A DNA stretch of 64,000 nt, from positions 62,001-126,000 of the forward strand of contig NZ_LFLS01000005.1 in the NCBI RefSeq assembly GCF_001189915.1, in the 5' to 3' direction. The notes under the pieces were generated by a model. It was not told the origin of the DNA and ran no database searches. It saw only the letters and a list, made by a program, of their open reading frames with translations. Source of the DNA: Herbaspirillum autotrophicum (GTDB lineage Bacteria > Pseudomonadota > Gammaproteobacteria > Burkholderiales > Burkholderiaceae_D). Below, in pieces: positions 44,800-53,118 of the stretch (the first letter of the stretch is position 1; every line of letters starts with the position of its first letter). The position numbers were made by a program, and so were the translations under genes.

Positions 44800-44886
44800 G
44801 CCGGATGCTCTTTATCACGACACCGGTTTTGCCTAAAGTACTCCCAAGGCTGCCAGCCTGGCCGCCACCACCAATCGGGAGTTTTC

Positions 44887-45303
44887 ATGTCCAGCACCAC
44901 CATCTACACCAGAGCCGACTACGCCGCATTACTGCTGCGCGTCAGCCTGGGCATTCTGTTTCTGGTCCACGCCGGTATCAAGATTTTTGTCTTCACGTTG
45001 CCGGGAACGGTCGGCTTCTTCGAATCGATCGGCTTGCCCGGCTTTCTGGCCTATGCCGTGATCCTGCTGGAAGTGGTCGGTGGCATTGCCCTGATCGTCG
45101 GCTACTATGGCAATTATTTCGCGATTCTGCTGGCACTCGATTTGGCAGGCGCAATTGCCACCGTCCATGGCAAAGCCGGTTTTTCGTTTACCAACCCCAA
45201 GGGCGGCTGGGAATATCTGGCCTTGTGGATCGTCGCGCTGATTGCGGTATTCCTGCTCGGCGATGGTGCCTTTGCGCTCAAGCGCAGCAACAACCGCAAT
45301 TAA
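44887..45303 (+). CDS. DoxX family membrane protein
   Basis: The 138-residue protein has four hydrophobic helices: LLLRVSLGILFLVHAGIKIF, FLAYAVILLEVVGGIALIVG, YFAILLALDLAGAIATVHG and YLALWIVALIAVFLLG. The R-x-x-x-G-x-x-F-x-x-HG-x-x-K region is typical of DoxX/DoxD (PF07681). Function is not established for most members. It is followed by a terminator and then a YgiD-type dioxygenase gene, a pairing often seen with DoxX. Confidence 0.9.
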   Translation: MSSTTIYTRADYAALLLRVSLGILFLVHAGIKIFVFTLPGTVGFFESIGLPGFLAYAVILLEVVGGIALIVGYYGNYFAILLALDLAGAIATVHGKAGFSFTNPKGGWEYLALWIVALIAVFLLGDGAFALKRSNNRN

Positions 45304-45327
45304 GCCGGCAGCCCCTCGCCACCTGAC

Positions 45328-45350
45328 AGGGGCCGGCAGGCCCCTTTTTT
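45328..45350 (+). terminator. Rho-independent terminator in the leader of the dioxygenase gene
   Basis: AGGGGCC (45328-45334), loop GGCA, GGCCCCT (45339-45345) and six T to 45350. The next gene's GGAG ribosome site is at 45353-45356 and its ATG at 45362, so the hairpin lies in its leader. Confidence 0.85.
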
Positions 45351-45361
45351 ATGGAGCATCC

Positions 45362-46192
45362 ATGTTCAGTTTTCCCTCACTGTTCGTTTCTCACGGTTCG
45401 CCCATGCTGGCGCTGGAACCGGGCAAGACCGGTCCGCTGCTGAGCAGCATCGGCAACAAGCTGCCACGTCCGCGCGCCATCCTGATCGTTTCGCCGCACT
45501 GGGAAACGCAGACACCGCGCGTCGGCAATCTGACCGCGCAACGCGTGATCCATGACTTCGGCGGTTTTCCGCAGGCCTTGTATGAACTCGATTACCCGGC
45601 CGCCGGTTTGCCGGCGCTGGCCGATCAGGTAGTCGAACTGCTGGGCGCCGGCGGCATCGCAGCCCGCCCCGATGATAGCTGGGGCATTGATCATGGCGCC
45701 TGGGTGCCGCTGCGCTATCTGTATCCGCAGGCGGACATTCCGGTAGTACAACTGTCGCTGCAACCCCACCAGCCACCGTCTTACCATTACCAGATCGGTC
45801 GCCTGCTGGCGGCGCTGGCGCAAGACAACGTGCTGCTGATCGGCTCCGGCAGCTTTACCCATAACCTGCGCGATCTGCGCCGCAACGAGATCGATGGCGG
45901 CGATGCACCGCACACCATGGAATTTCTGCACTGGTTCCTGCAACAGATGCAGGCCGGTGCCCTCGATGCCTTGCTCGATTACCGCCACAGCGCGCCGCAT
46001 GCGGTGCGCACGCATCCGACCGACGAACACTTGCTGAGCCTGTTCTTCGCCATGGGCGCCAGCGACGACTGGACCCGCTTCGTGCACCTGGACAGCGGTT
46101 CGACGTATCATACGTTGCGCATGGATGCCTTCGCCTTTGGCACTCAGGCTGCACTGCTGGCAGATTTGCCGCCGGCACTGTCGAATGCATGA
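45362..46192 (+). CDS. ygiD: YgiD-type extradiol dioxygenase (4,5-DOPA dioxygenase family)
   Basis: The 276-residue class III (LigB-like) enzyme has LFVSHGSPMLALEPG at the N-terminus with the first metal His, PHWETQTPRV, GIDHGAWVPLRYLYP and GSGSFTHNLRDLRR. The metal site uses His residues in these segments, as in DOPA extradiol dioxygenases. Physiological substrate is unknown. ATG 45362 was chosen because GGAG precedes it; the longer frame overlaps doxX. A LysR regulator follows 21 bases later. Confidence 0.9.
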   Translation: MFSFPSLFVSHGSPMLALEPGKTGPLLSSIGNKLPRPRAILIVSPHWETQTPRVGNLTAQRVIHDFGGFPQALYELDYPAAGLPALADQVVELLGAGGIAARPDDSWGIDHGAWVPLRYLYPQADIPVVQLSLQPHQPPSYHYQIGRLLAALAQDNVLLIGSGSFTHNLRDLRRNEIDGGDAPHTMEFLHWFLQQMQAGALDALLDYRHSAPHAVRTHPTDEHLLSLFFAMGASDDWTRFVHLDSGSTYHTLRMDAFAFGTQAALLADLPPALSNA

Positions 46193-46213
46193 CCTTTTCG
46201 GGATGGATGCGTT

Positions 46214-47113
46214 GTGAATAAATTGCGTGAAATCGAATGCTTCATCGCGGTCGCCGACCTCGGCAGTTTCGTCAAGGCGGCGGATGCGCTCAATGTCTCC
46301 AAAGCCGCGATTTCACGCACTGTTCTCGAACTTGAAGCGCGTCTCGGCTCGCGCCTGATACAACGCACCACCCGCCGGCTGTCACTGACGGAAGCCGGCG
46401 TGCTGTATCTGGAGCGCTGCAAGCATATCGTCGCCGCGCTGGAAGATGCCGATCACATGCTCAGCGTCGGCGCCAGCAATCCCACCGGTCTGTTGCGCAT
46501 CAATGCGCCGCATACTTTCGGCGTCCTGCATCTGGCGCCATTGTGGCCGGCCTTCCTGCAACAGCAACCGGGAATCCGGCTCGACATCACGCTCGCCGAC
46601 CATATCGTCGATATTGTGGAAGACGGTTACGACCTCGCCATCCGGATTGCACGCCTGCCCAATTCATCGCTGATTCACCGGCAACTGGCCGCCACCAACA
46701 TTCAGGTCTGCGCGGCACCGTCCTATCTGCAACAACACGGCACGCCGACGCATCCGCGCGAACTGGCCGGCCATACCACCATCGGTTACACCTATTCACC
46801 GGACAAGGACGAATGGCATTTCGATGGCCCCGAAGGTGCATTCGGCGTCAAGACCCACGCCCGCCTGCATGCCAATAATGGCGACACTTGCGTGGCGGCG
46901 GCACTGGCCGGTATCGGCATCACGCGGCAGCCGACCTTCATGGTGCAGCAACATATCCGCAGCGGTGCACTGGTGCCGCTGTTTCCTGAATATCCGTCCG
47001 CCGAGCTCGGCATCTACGCCGTCTATCCGAGCCGTACGCATCTGCCGGCCAAAGTGCGCGCCGCCATCGATTTTCTGGTGACGGCGTTCAAGGGCGTCGA
47101 CTGGAATCAGTGA
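46214..47113 (+). CDS. LysR-family transcriptional regulator
   Basis: The 299-residue protein begins at GTG (MNKLREIECFIAVADLGSFVKAADAL). The helix-turn-helix is in LNVSKAAISRTVLELEARLGSRLIQRTTRRLSLTEAG. The substrate-binding domain contains DGYDLAIRIARLPNSSLI, the CrgA/AaeR-like branch. It is co-directional with ygiD, 21 bases away, and convergent with a TonB receptor gene whose stop is 29 bases off. The target genes are unknown. Confidence 0.94.
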   Translation: MNKLREIECFIAVADLGSFVKAADALNVSKAAISRTVLELEARLGSRLIQRTTRRLSLTEAGVLYLERCKHIVAALEDADHMLSVGASNPTGLLRINAPHTFGVLHLAPLWPAFLQQQPGIRLDITLADHIVDIVEDGYDLAIRIARLPNSSLIHRQLAATNIQVCAAPSYLQQHGTPTHPRELAGHTTIGYTYSPDKDEWHFDGPEGAFGVKTHARLHANNGDTCVAAALAGIGITRQPTFMVQQHIRSGALVPLFPEYPSAELGIYAVYPSRTHLPAKVRAAIDFLVTAFKGVDWNQ

Positions 47114-47142
47114 ATCCCGCAGTGCCTGACTGAGCAATGCCG

Positions 47143-49407
47143 TCAATACGTCATGCCGGCGCTCAGCATCACCGACCGTGCCGGCGCCATGTGTGCATAG
47201 TGCCGGCCCTGCGCCTTGTCAAAGTAAGTCTTGTTGGTCAGATTCTGCACATTCAGCTGCAACGACACATGTTTGTTGACGACATAACCCGCCATCGCAT
47301 CGAAGCGGGTATAGGCCGGCGCGTAGACTGAATTCGCCGCATTGCCGTAGACCCGCGACATATGGAAGACGCCGCCCCCGGCAGTCAGTTTCGGCAACAC
47401 CTTATAAGTGCTCCACAGACTCAGACTATGGCTCGGCGTGTTGGGAAAGCGATTGCCGTTATTGGCTGCCGCCCCCTTGTAGGTACCGTTCTCCACAAGC
47501 TTGCTGGCCAGATACGAATAGCCGCCGAACACGCTCCATTTTTTGCTCAGCTTGCCGCTGATGCCGAGCTCAATGCCACTGACCTTTTGCTTGCCGGCGA
47601 CGATCTGGGTATCGGCATCGAGATAGATGCGGGCGTTGTTTTTTTCATTGCGGAAAATTGCTGCAGTCAGTGCCAGCGCCTTGTTCAGCACATCCCATTT
47701 GGCGCCGAGTTCAACCGTCCGGGTGCGCTCCGGCGACAGCGCCTGGTTGCTGCCGTCGAGATTGTCGCTGCCCTCGCCCACCACCATACCCGGCGGCGAT
47801 GACGCCGTCGTATAGGAAACATACAGACTGGCTTCCGGCACGATCTTGTAAACCAGCCCGGCCTGATAATTCCAGAAACGGCTGCGGTTGGAATAAGCCG
47901 CCGACACAACCTGTGCACCGGCAGCATTCGATCCGCGTCCATTGCCATGCGGCGCGATCCGCGTAAATGCCGGCCAGTCCACCTTGGCATCATAGTGGTC
48001 GTAACGCAGTCCCAGATTCAACAACCACTGCTGACTCAGCCGCACCGTATCAAACGCATACACCGCCTTGGTATTGACCGTGGTATGCGTCACGGCAGGA
48101 TCGACCGCAATACGTCCCTGCCACGGGTCGTCCGGATTCGGAGCAAACAGGCTGGTGCAGTTATATGCTGCCAGCGACGGTCCACCGGGCATCCCGCAGA
48201 CTCGCCCATTGCGCGGATAATTCGCATCGGGAAACACGGCATAGCGGCGCACGTCGCTCTTTTCCTGACCCAGTTCCAGTCCGGTCACGAACGTGTGCCT
48301 GATGCCGCCGGTCATGAATTCGCCGCTCAGGTCAGTCTGGTTGACGAAGGTCGCGGTGTTGGCAATGCGACTCTTGGGAGCGCGGTACGCCAGTCCGCTC
48401 CTGACGTTGCCGGCACTGTTATCGGGATTGGTCACGATATAGTCATTGCTGCTGCGGCCATAGCGCGTCGTATTGTGCAGTGTCAGCGCATTGCCAAAAT
48501 CATGCTGCACGCGCACCGTGCCGATGTTGGCCTGTGTTTTGCGGAAATCGCGATTCTTCAACCCGTAAAAATGGCGACCGCCGACCGGCGCATCGGGGTT
48601 GGCTTTGCTGCGCGCCGGGCTGTCCTGATAGGGCGTGCTGTAGTCCGGCATTTCATCGGCTTGTCTGTGATAGTAAGCCAGCGTCACTGAAGTCGGACCG
48701 TCCAGCCCCAATTTCAATGACGGTGCAAAACCCCAGCTGCGGGTATTCACGGCGGCCCGTCCCGGCACGTTCGTATCGGTGAACATGCCATTGAGGCGCA
48801 ACGCCGCATTCGGGCCGAGCACATAATTGCCGTCCGCAACCAGCCGTTTGTATTGATCCGATCCCAGGCTGACCGTGCCTTCACTGAAATTTTCCTTGCC
48901 CGGCTGCTTGCTGATGATATTGATGCTGCCACCGGCGCTGCCGCGTCCGGCCATGGCGCTGTCGGCACCATAACTTACTTCGATGGAATCGGCATTGAAC
49001 AGATCGCGACTCTGCGAACCGGCATCCCGCACGCCATCGATGAAGATGCTGCCCAGCGCGTCGAAGCCGCGAATCAGCGGCCAGTCGCCCAGCGGGGTGC
49101 CGCCTTCACCGGCCGCAAAGGTAATGCCGGGCGTGGTGCGCAACGCATCGGCCAGCGAGGTCGAGCCCGTTTGACGAATCACTGTCGCCGGGATCACCTT
49201 GAGAGATTTGGGGGTATCCAGCAACGGTGCGGTGTGTTTGACCGAGGCGGATTGTTCGGTCTTGACCTCGGCTTGTGCGCTGCGGTCTCTGACCGTCATC
49301 GGCGGCAGGCTTGCTGCCGGTGACGGCGCCTGCGCCGGCTGCGCCATCAGCGGCGAGGACAGCGCGACCAGCATCGTCGCGGCAATGGGAGTCAGTTTCT
49401 TGCTCAT
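47143..49407 (-). CDS. TonB-dependent siderophore receptor (Fiu/PiuA-like), copy 1
   Basis: The 754-residue outer membrane receptor begins MSKKLTPIAAT with a signal peptide ending near AQA. It has a plug domain (ALRTTPGITFAAGEGGTPLGD; PLIRGFDALGS; ADSAMAGRGSAGGSINIIS) and a 22-strand barrel ending in aromatic Tyr (SVMLSAGMTY). The plug motifs resemble catecholate/monocatecholate receptors (Fiu, PiuA). Start 49407 has AAAGGAAATC before it; the longer frame to 49566 is the leader. It is a paralogue of the next gene. Confidence 0.95.
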   Translation of the reverse strand: MSKKLTPIAATMLVALSSPLMAQPAQAPSPAASLPPMTVRDRSAQAEVKTEQSASVKHTAPLLDTPKSLKVIPATVIRQTGSTSLADALRTTPGITFAAGEGGTPLGDWPLIRGFDALGSIFIDGVRDAGSQSRDLFNADSIEVSYGADSAMAGRGSAGGSINIISKQPGKENFSEGTVSLGSDQYKRLVADGNYVLGPNAALRLNGMFTDTNVPGRAAVNTRSWGFAPSLKLGLDGPTSVTLAYYHRQADEMPDYSTPYQDSPARSKANPDAPVGGRHFYGLKNRDFRKTQANIGTVRVQHDFGNALTLHNTTRYGRSSNDYIVTNPDNSAGNVRSGLAYRAPKSRIANTATFVNQTDLSGEFMTGGIRHTFVTGLELGQEKSDVRRYAVFPDANYPRNGRVCGMPGGPSLAAYNCTSLFAPNPDDPWQGRIAVDPAVTHTTVNTKAVYAFDTVRLSQQWLLNLGLRYDHYDAKVDWPAFTRIAPHGNGRGSNAAGAQVVSAAYSNRSRFWNYQAGLVYKIVPEASLYVSYTTASSPPGMVVGEGSDNLDGSNQALSPERTRTVELGAKWDVLNKALALTAAIFRNEKNNARIYLDADTQIVAGKQKVSGIELGISGKLSKKWSVFGGYSYLASKLVENGTYKGAAANNGNRFPNTPSHSLSLWSTYKVLPKLTAGGGVFHMSRVYGNAANSVYAPAYTRFDAMAGYVVNKHVSLQLNVQNLTNKTYFDKAQGRHYAHMAPARSVMLSAGMTY

Positions 49408-49520
49408 GATTTCCTTTCGGTTGCTCCAGATAGGCGCACAGATTCCTGTTTGCTCGTGTCTGACTGGCGACCGCACCGAAAGGCGCTGTCCGCTTGCTGG
49501 CTGGCGGCGGCGATTTATAT
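49408..49520 (-). promoter_or_regulatory. Conserved 5' leader of TonB receptor copy 1
   Basis: In transcript direction the leader carries AATCGCCGCCGCCAGCCA near 49515 and GCGGTCGCCAGTCAGACA nearer the start codon. Matching sequence in the same order occurs before copy 2. The predicted full leader from the promoter is about 188 bases. The gap 49408-49787 contains no gene; it holds this leader, a promoter and a hairpin. Confidence 0.5.
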
Positions 49521-49601
49521 CAGCCGCGTAACATGGAGGTGTACAGAGGTGGTTGAACGTGACCATGCACTCAGGTCAGAGAACATGATCAACAGCAACA
49601 A

Positions 49602-49624
49602 ATTGTAAATACTATTTATTGTCA
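49602..49624 (-). promoter_or_regulatory. Promoter with Fur-box-like sequence, TonB receptor copy 1
   Basis: On the minus strand TGACAATAAATAGTA (49624-49610) partly matches the 7-1-7 Fur consensus TGATAAT-N-ATTATCA, and TACAAT (49607-49602) follows as a -10. The geometry is the same as before copy 2. It is also flanked by the inverted repeat CAAATTGTA/TACAATTTG (49599-49607 and 49629-49637). Confidence 0.5.
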
Positions 49625-49662
49625 TTCATACAATTTGGTTGACCACCCTGCATTTAATGCGA

Positions 49663-49711
49663 AAAGCTCGTGCAAATTTCGATTGAAATATCGAATTTTT
49701 TCACGAGCTTT
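49663..49711 (-). terminator. Long nested hairpin between the two receptor genes
   Basis: AAAGCTCGTG (49663-49672) pairs with CACGAGCTTT (49702-49711), and an inner AAATTTCGAT/ATCGAATTT pair is possible. On the minus strand it lies 77 bases after the stop of copy 2 and ends in TTTT, so it is probably its terminator. Confidence 0.6.
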
Positions 49712-49787
49712 CTCTGATCCGCTTTCCGGTGTGGTCCCGCCCATGTACCACGCGACGGGATCCTGGCGCATCAGTATTGCAGCGTCA

Positions 49788-52058
49788 TCAATAACGCAGA
49801 TCGGCAGTCAACATGACGGAACGCCCCGGCCCCATGTGGGCATAGTGGCCGCCGAGCGCCTTGTCATAGTAGATCTTGTCGGTCAGATTTTGTATGTTCA
49901 GCCGCAGCGCGACATTCTTGCTGACCGCATAACTGGCCATCGCGTCAAAGCGTGTGTAGGCCGGCGCGAATACCGAATTGGCAGCATTGCCGTAGATGCG
50001 CGACAGGTAAAACATGCCGCCGCCCGCAGTCAGCTTCGGCAACACTTCATACGTACTCCAGAGACTGAAACTATGGGTTGGCGTATTCGGAAACTGATTG
50101 CCGTTATTGGCTGCCGCGCCATTGTAAGAACCGTTATCGACCAATGTGCTGTGCATGTACGAATAGCCGCCGAACACCGTCCATTTCTTGCTCAGATTGC
50201 CGCTGACGCCGAGTTCCAGACCATCGACTTTTTGCTTGCCGGCGACGATCTGGGTATTGGCATCCAGATTGATACGGGCATTGTTTTTTTCGCTGCGGAA
50301 GATGGCGGCGGTCAGCAACAGTGCCTTGTTCAGCACTTCCCATTTGGCGCCCAGTTCAACCGTACGTGTGCGCTCGGGCGACAAGGCTTGATTGCCGGCA
50401 CTGAGATTGTCGCCGCCATCACCGGCCACCGCACCCGGTGGCGACGATGCCGTGGCATAGGACACATACAGGCTGGCTTCCGGCACCACTTTATAAACCA
50501 GTCCGGCCTGATAATTCCAGAAGCTGCTTTGATTGGAATACGAAGTTGCCGCCACGCGTGCGCCCGTTGCATTCGGCCCCAGCCCATTGCCGGTCGGCGC
50601 AATACGGGTAAAGGCCGGGGTGCGGGCACTGGCATCATAGCTGTCGTAACGCAATCCCAGATTCAGCAGCCACTGCTGATTCAGCGTCACGGTATCAAAC
50701 ACATAGACGGCCTTGGTATTGACTTTGGTGTGGGTGACATTGGGCGACTCTGCAATACGTCCGCGCCACGCATCATCCGGATTCGGATTGAACAGGCTGG
50801 TGCAATGATAAGAACCCAATGTCGGACCGCCGGCTGCGCCACAGACGCGACTGCTGAATGCCGCATTCGGGAACACCGTATAACTGCCGGCCCGGGTCTG
50901 TTCCTGGCCCAGCTCCAGTCCGGTCACGAATTTGTGCCGGATGTCGCCACTCAGGAACTCGCCGCTGAGGTCGGTCTGATTGACGAACGTGGTGGTGCTG
51001 GCAATGCGGCTCTTGGGTGAGCGATACACCAGTCCATTCCTGACATTGCCGACGCTGTCATCCGGGTTGGTCACGATGTAATCGTTGCCGGTCTTGCCGT
51101 AGCGCGTGGTATTGCGAACCGTCAGGGCATTATCGAAATCATGCTGCACTTGCAGGGTGCCGATGTCAGCTTGCGTGCGCCGGAAGTCACGTCCGTTCAA
51201 ACCATAAAATTGCCGGCCCACGCTCACCGGACCATCCGGATTGGCCTTGCTGCGGGTCAGACTGTTGCGATACGGCGTGCTGTAATCAGGCATGTCGTCT
51301 GCCTGCAAGTGATAGTAAGACAGCGTTACCGCGGTCGGTCCGGTCAGTCCGAATCTGACCGACGGCGCAAAGCCCCAGCTCTTGCTGGCAACACTCGGGC
51401 GTCCCGCCACGCTGGTGTCTGCAAACATGCCGTTGAGACGCACCGCAGCGTTATCGCCGAACAGATAATTGCCATCCGCAACCAGGCGTTTGTCATTGGC
51501 CGATCCGAAGCCAATGCTGCCCTCGGTAACATTTTCCTTTTTCGGTGTCTTGCTGATCAGATTGATACTGCCGCCGGCGCCGCCGCGTCCCGAGGTCGTA
51601 CTGTCAGCGCCGCGTGTCACCTCAATCGCCTCCAGATTGAACATGTCGCGTGATTGCGAACCGACATCGCGCACGCCATCAACCAAGGTGCTGCTTTGCG
51701 CATCAAAGCCCCGAATCAATGGCCGGTCGCCAATCGGCGTGCCGCCTTCACCAGCGGCAAACGTAATGCCCGGCGTGGTGCGCAATGCTTCCGACAAGGA
51801 GGTTGCTCCAGTCTGATTGATAACCTGCGCCGGAATCACCGTAATCGATTTCGGTGTATCCAGAATCGGCGCGGTCATCTTGATCGATGCCGACTGATCA
51901 ATCTTGATCTCACTGTCGCCGGCACGCTCTTTCACGGTGACCTGCGGCAGACTGCGTTGCGTACCGGAGGGCGTCGCTTGCGCCTGTGCCGGAGCAGACC
52001 AGGGTGAGGAAAACGCGACCAGCATGGTCGCGGCAATCGGCGTCAGTTTCTTGCTCAT
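49788..52058 (-). CDS. TonB-dependent siderophore receptor (Fiu/PiuA-like), copy 2
   Basis: The 756-residue receptor is visibly similar to copy 1 from end to end, with the same first eleven residues. It has a signal peptide ending near AQA, a possible TonB box LPQVTVKE, plug motifs ALRTTPGITFAAGEGGTPIGDRPLIRGFD and GADSTTSGRGGAGGSINLIS, and a barrel ending SVMLTADLRY. Cys pairs in the extracellular region around residues 410-427 (VCGAA; YHCTSLF) are shared with copy 1. A tandem duplication is the simplest explanation. Confidence 0.95.
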   Translation of the reverse strand: MSKKLTPIAATMLVAFSSPWSAPAQAQATPSGTQRSLPQVTVKERAGDSEIKIDQSASIKMTAPILDTPKSITVIPAQVINQTGATSLSEALRTTPGITFAAGEGGTPIGDRPLIRGFDAQSSTLVDGVRDVGSQSRDMFNLEAIEVTRGADSTTSGRGGAGGSINLISKTPKKENVTEGSIGFGSANDKRLVADGNYLFGDNAAVRLNGMFADTSVAGRPSVASKSWGFAPSVRFGLTGPTAVTLSYYHLQADDMPDYSTPYRNSLTRSKANPDGPVSVGRQFYGLNGRDFRRTQADIGTLQVQHDFDNALTVRNTTRYGKTGNDYIVTNPDDSVGNVRNGLVYRSPKSRIASTTTFVNQTDLSGEFLSGDIRHKFVTGLELGQEQTRAGSYTVFPNAAFSSRVCGAAGGPTLGSYHCTSLFNPNPDDAWRGRIAESPNVTHTKVNTKAVYVFDTVTLNQQWLLNLGLRYDSYDASARTPAFTRIAPTGNGLGPNATGARVAATSYSNQSSFWNYQAGLVYKVVPEASLYVSYATASSPPGAVAGDGGDNLSAGNQALSPERTRTVELGAKWEVLNKALLLTAAIFRSEKNNARINLDANTQIVAGKQKVDGLELGVSGNLSKKWTVFGGYSYMHSTLVDNGSYNGAAANNGNQFPNTPTHSFSLWSTYEVLPKLTAGGGMFYLSRIYGNAANSVFAPAYTRFDAMASYAVSKNVALRLNIQNLTDKIYYDKALGGHYAHMGPGRSVMLTADLRY

Positions 52059-52168
52059 GAATGTCTTTCGGTTACTCCGGCTGCTCGCGTCGTTTGCTAT
52101 CGCTGATGTCTGGCTGGCGACCGCGCCGGAAAGCGCTGGCGGGTGGCTGACTGCGGCGATTCAAATCC
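52059..52168 (-). promoter_or_regulatory. Conserved 5' leader of TonB receptor copy 2
   Basis: In transcript direction it carries AATCGCCGCAGTCAGCCA and GCGGTCGCCAGCCAGACA, then CCGGAGTAACCGAAAG just before the ATG. All three align with the leader of copy 1. The whole leader from the predicted start site is about 183 bases. The gap 52059-52578 contains no gene. Confidence 0.5.
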
Positions 52169-52247
52169 GCCGCGCGGCCTGGATGAATGCATCGATAAAG
52201 GTGTGCGACAACCGGTTCGCAATGGCATCGGCTATCAACGGCTGCGG

Positions 52248-52270
52248 ATTATAGATAGGAATAATTCTCA
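52248..52270 (-). promoter_or_regulatory. Promoter with Fur-box-like sequence, TonB receptor copy 2
   Basis: On the minus strand TGAGAATTATTCCTA (52270-52256) agrees with the Fur consensus at 10 of 14 arm positions, followed two bases on by a perfect -10 TATAAT (52253-52248). A Fur box over the spacer fits iron repression. Confidence 0.65.
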
Positions 52271-52549
52271 TTAATGTGGTTTTGCCGGCGCGGCCGCAAT
52301 TAATCCGCAAACACGTGAAAACTTCGAGGGCAGCATGGATTTTTTTCATTCGTATTTCCACTGCTCGCTTAACGCCCGCCTGCGCTCTCGAATATCTTCC
52401 ACAGGCAATCAATGTATACGGCGAGTCATCGGCGTCACCAACAGTGGCGCAGACTCGCATATGACGTCAGCGCAACGTCAGCAAGGCTACTTGACAGCAT
52501 GGGACGCTTGCCGCAAAGTGACGGCAAGTGACCACATTACAGATAACTC

Positions 52550-52564
52550 GTCCATATAGTGGAC
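52550..52564 (+). promoter_or_regulatory. 15-bp operator-like palindrome before the cupin gene
   Basis: GTCCA-TATAG-TGGAC is a 5-5-5 inverted repeat lying 14 bases before the cupin start. This architecture resembles IclR-family operators, and an IclR regulator is encoded at the end of the same cluster. No second copy was seen upstream of the IclR gene. The rest of 52271-52549 holds nothing I recognise. Confidence 0.4.
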
Positions 52565-52578
52565 AAAAAGGAGCCAGC

Positions 52579-53115
52579 ATGCAGCCTGTCGAGCCAGTCA
52601 ATTCCGCCGCGTCAAAAATGATGCCGTATCAATATCCCAACCCCAAAGAAGCCCCCAAGGAAATCGTGGTCGGCAGCGCCATCCCCGACGACGAACGGGT
52701 GTGGGTGCCGCAGGCAGAAAATGTCTGGTTCCGGCCGCTGTGCCTGAATGTGTCGCAAGGCTACTGGACCAACCTGCTGCGCGTGCGCAAGTCCGGCGTG
52801 CTGAGCCGCCACAAGCATCCGGCGCCGGTGCATGGCATGGTGCTCAAGGGTCGCTGGCGTTATCTCGAACATGACTGGATTGCCGAACAAGGCAGCTACG
52901 TATTCGAACCGCCGGGCGAAACGCACACCCTGTATGTGCCGGAAGACGTGGAAGAAATGATTACCTATTTCCACATCACCGGTGTCATGTACTACTGCGA
53001 TCCTTACGGCAAGTTCGAAGGCTACGAAGATGTATTTACCAAGCTCGAGATGTGCAAGGCGCATTACGAAAAAATCGGACTCGGCGCAGACTTCGTCCAA
53101 CAGTTCGTGAGATAA
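52579..53115 (+). CDS. Cupin dioxygenase of the 2,4'-dihydroxyacetophenone dioxygenase family
   Basis: The 178-residue single-domain cupin resembles 2,4'-dihydroxyacetophenone dioxygenase: LSRHKHPAPVHGMVLKGRWRYLEHDW and FEPPGETHTLYV. Candidate iron ligands are His78, His80, Glu97 and His116. That enzyme cleaves a C-C bond next to the ring, giving 4-hydroxybenzoate and formate, but the substrate here is not shown. ATG 52579 follows AAGGAG; the longer frame is not supported. The SDR gene follows after 3 bases. Confidence 0.8.
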   Translation: MQPVEPVNSAASKMMPYQYPNPKEAPKEIVVGSAIPDDERVWVPQAENVWFRPLCLNVSQGYWTNLLRVRKSGVLSRHKHPAPVHGMVLKGRWRYLEHDWIAEQGSYVFEPPGETHTLYVPEDVEEMITYFHITGVMYYCDPYGKFEGYEDVFTKLEMCKAHYEKIGLGADFVQQFVR

Positions 53116-53118
53116 GCA

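Noticed and set aside
45242-45361. In-frame upstream extension of the YgiD-type dioxygenase
   Set aside because: It would overlap doxX and run through the terminator hairpin; GGAG just before ATG 45362 and the family N-terminus FPSLFVSHGSP decide the start.
49408-49566. N-terminal extension of TonB receptor copy 1 by 53 codons
   Set aside because: The signal peptide begins at MSKKLTP as in copy 2, AAAGGAAATC precedes that ATG, and the extension corresponds to the conserved untranslated leader.
52161-52271. 36-codon upstream ORF before TonB receptor copy 2
   Set aside because: Its ATG lies in the Fur-box-like sequence and upstream of the predicted -10 TATAAT (52248-52253), so it would not be on the transcript; copy 1 has no matching ORF.
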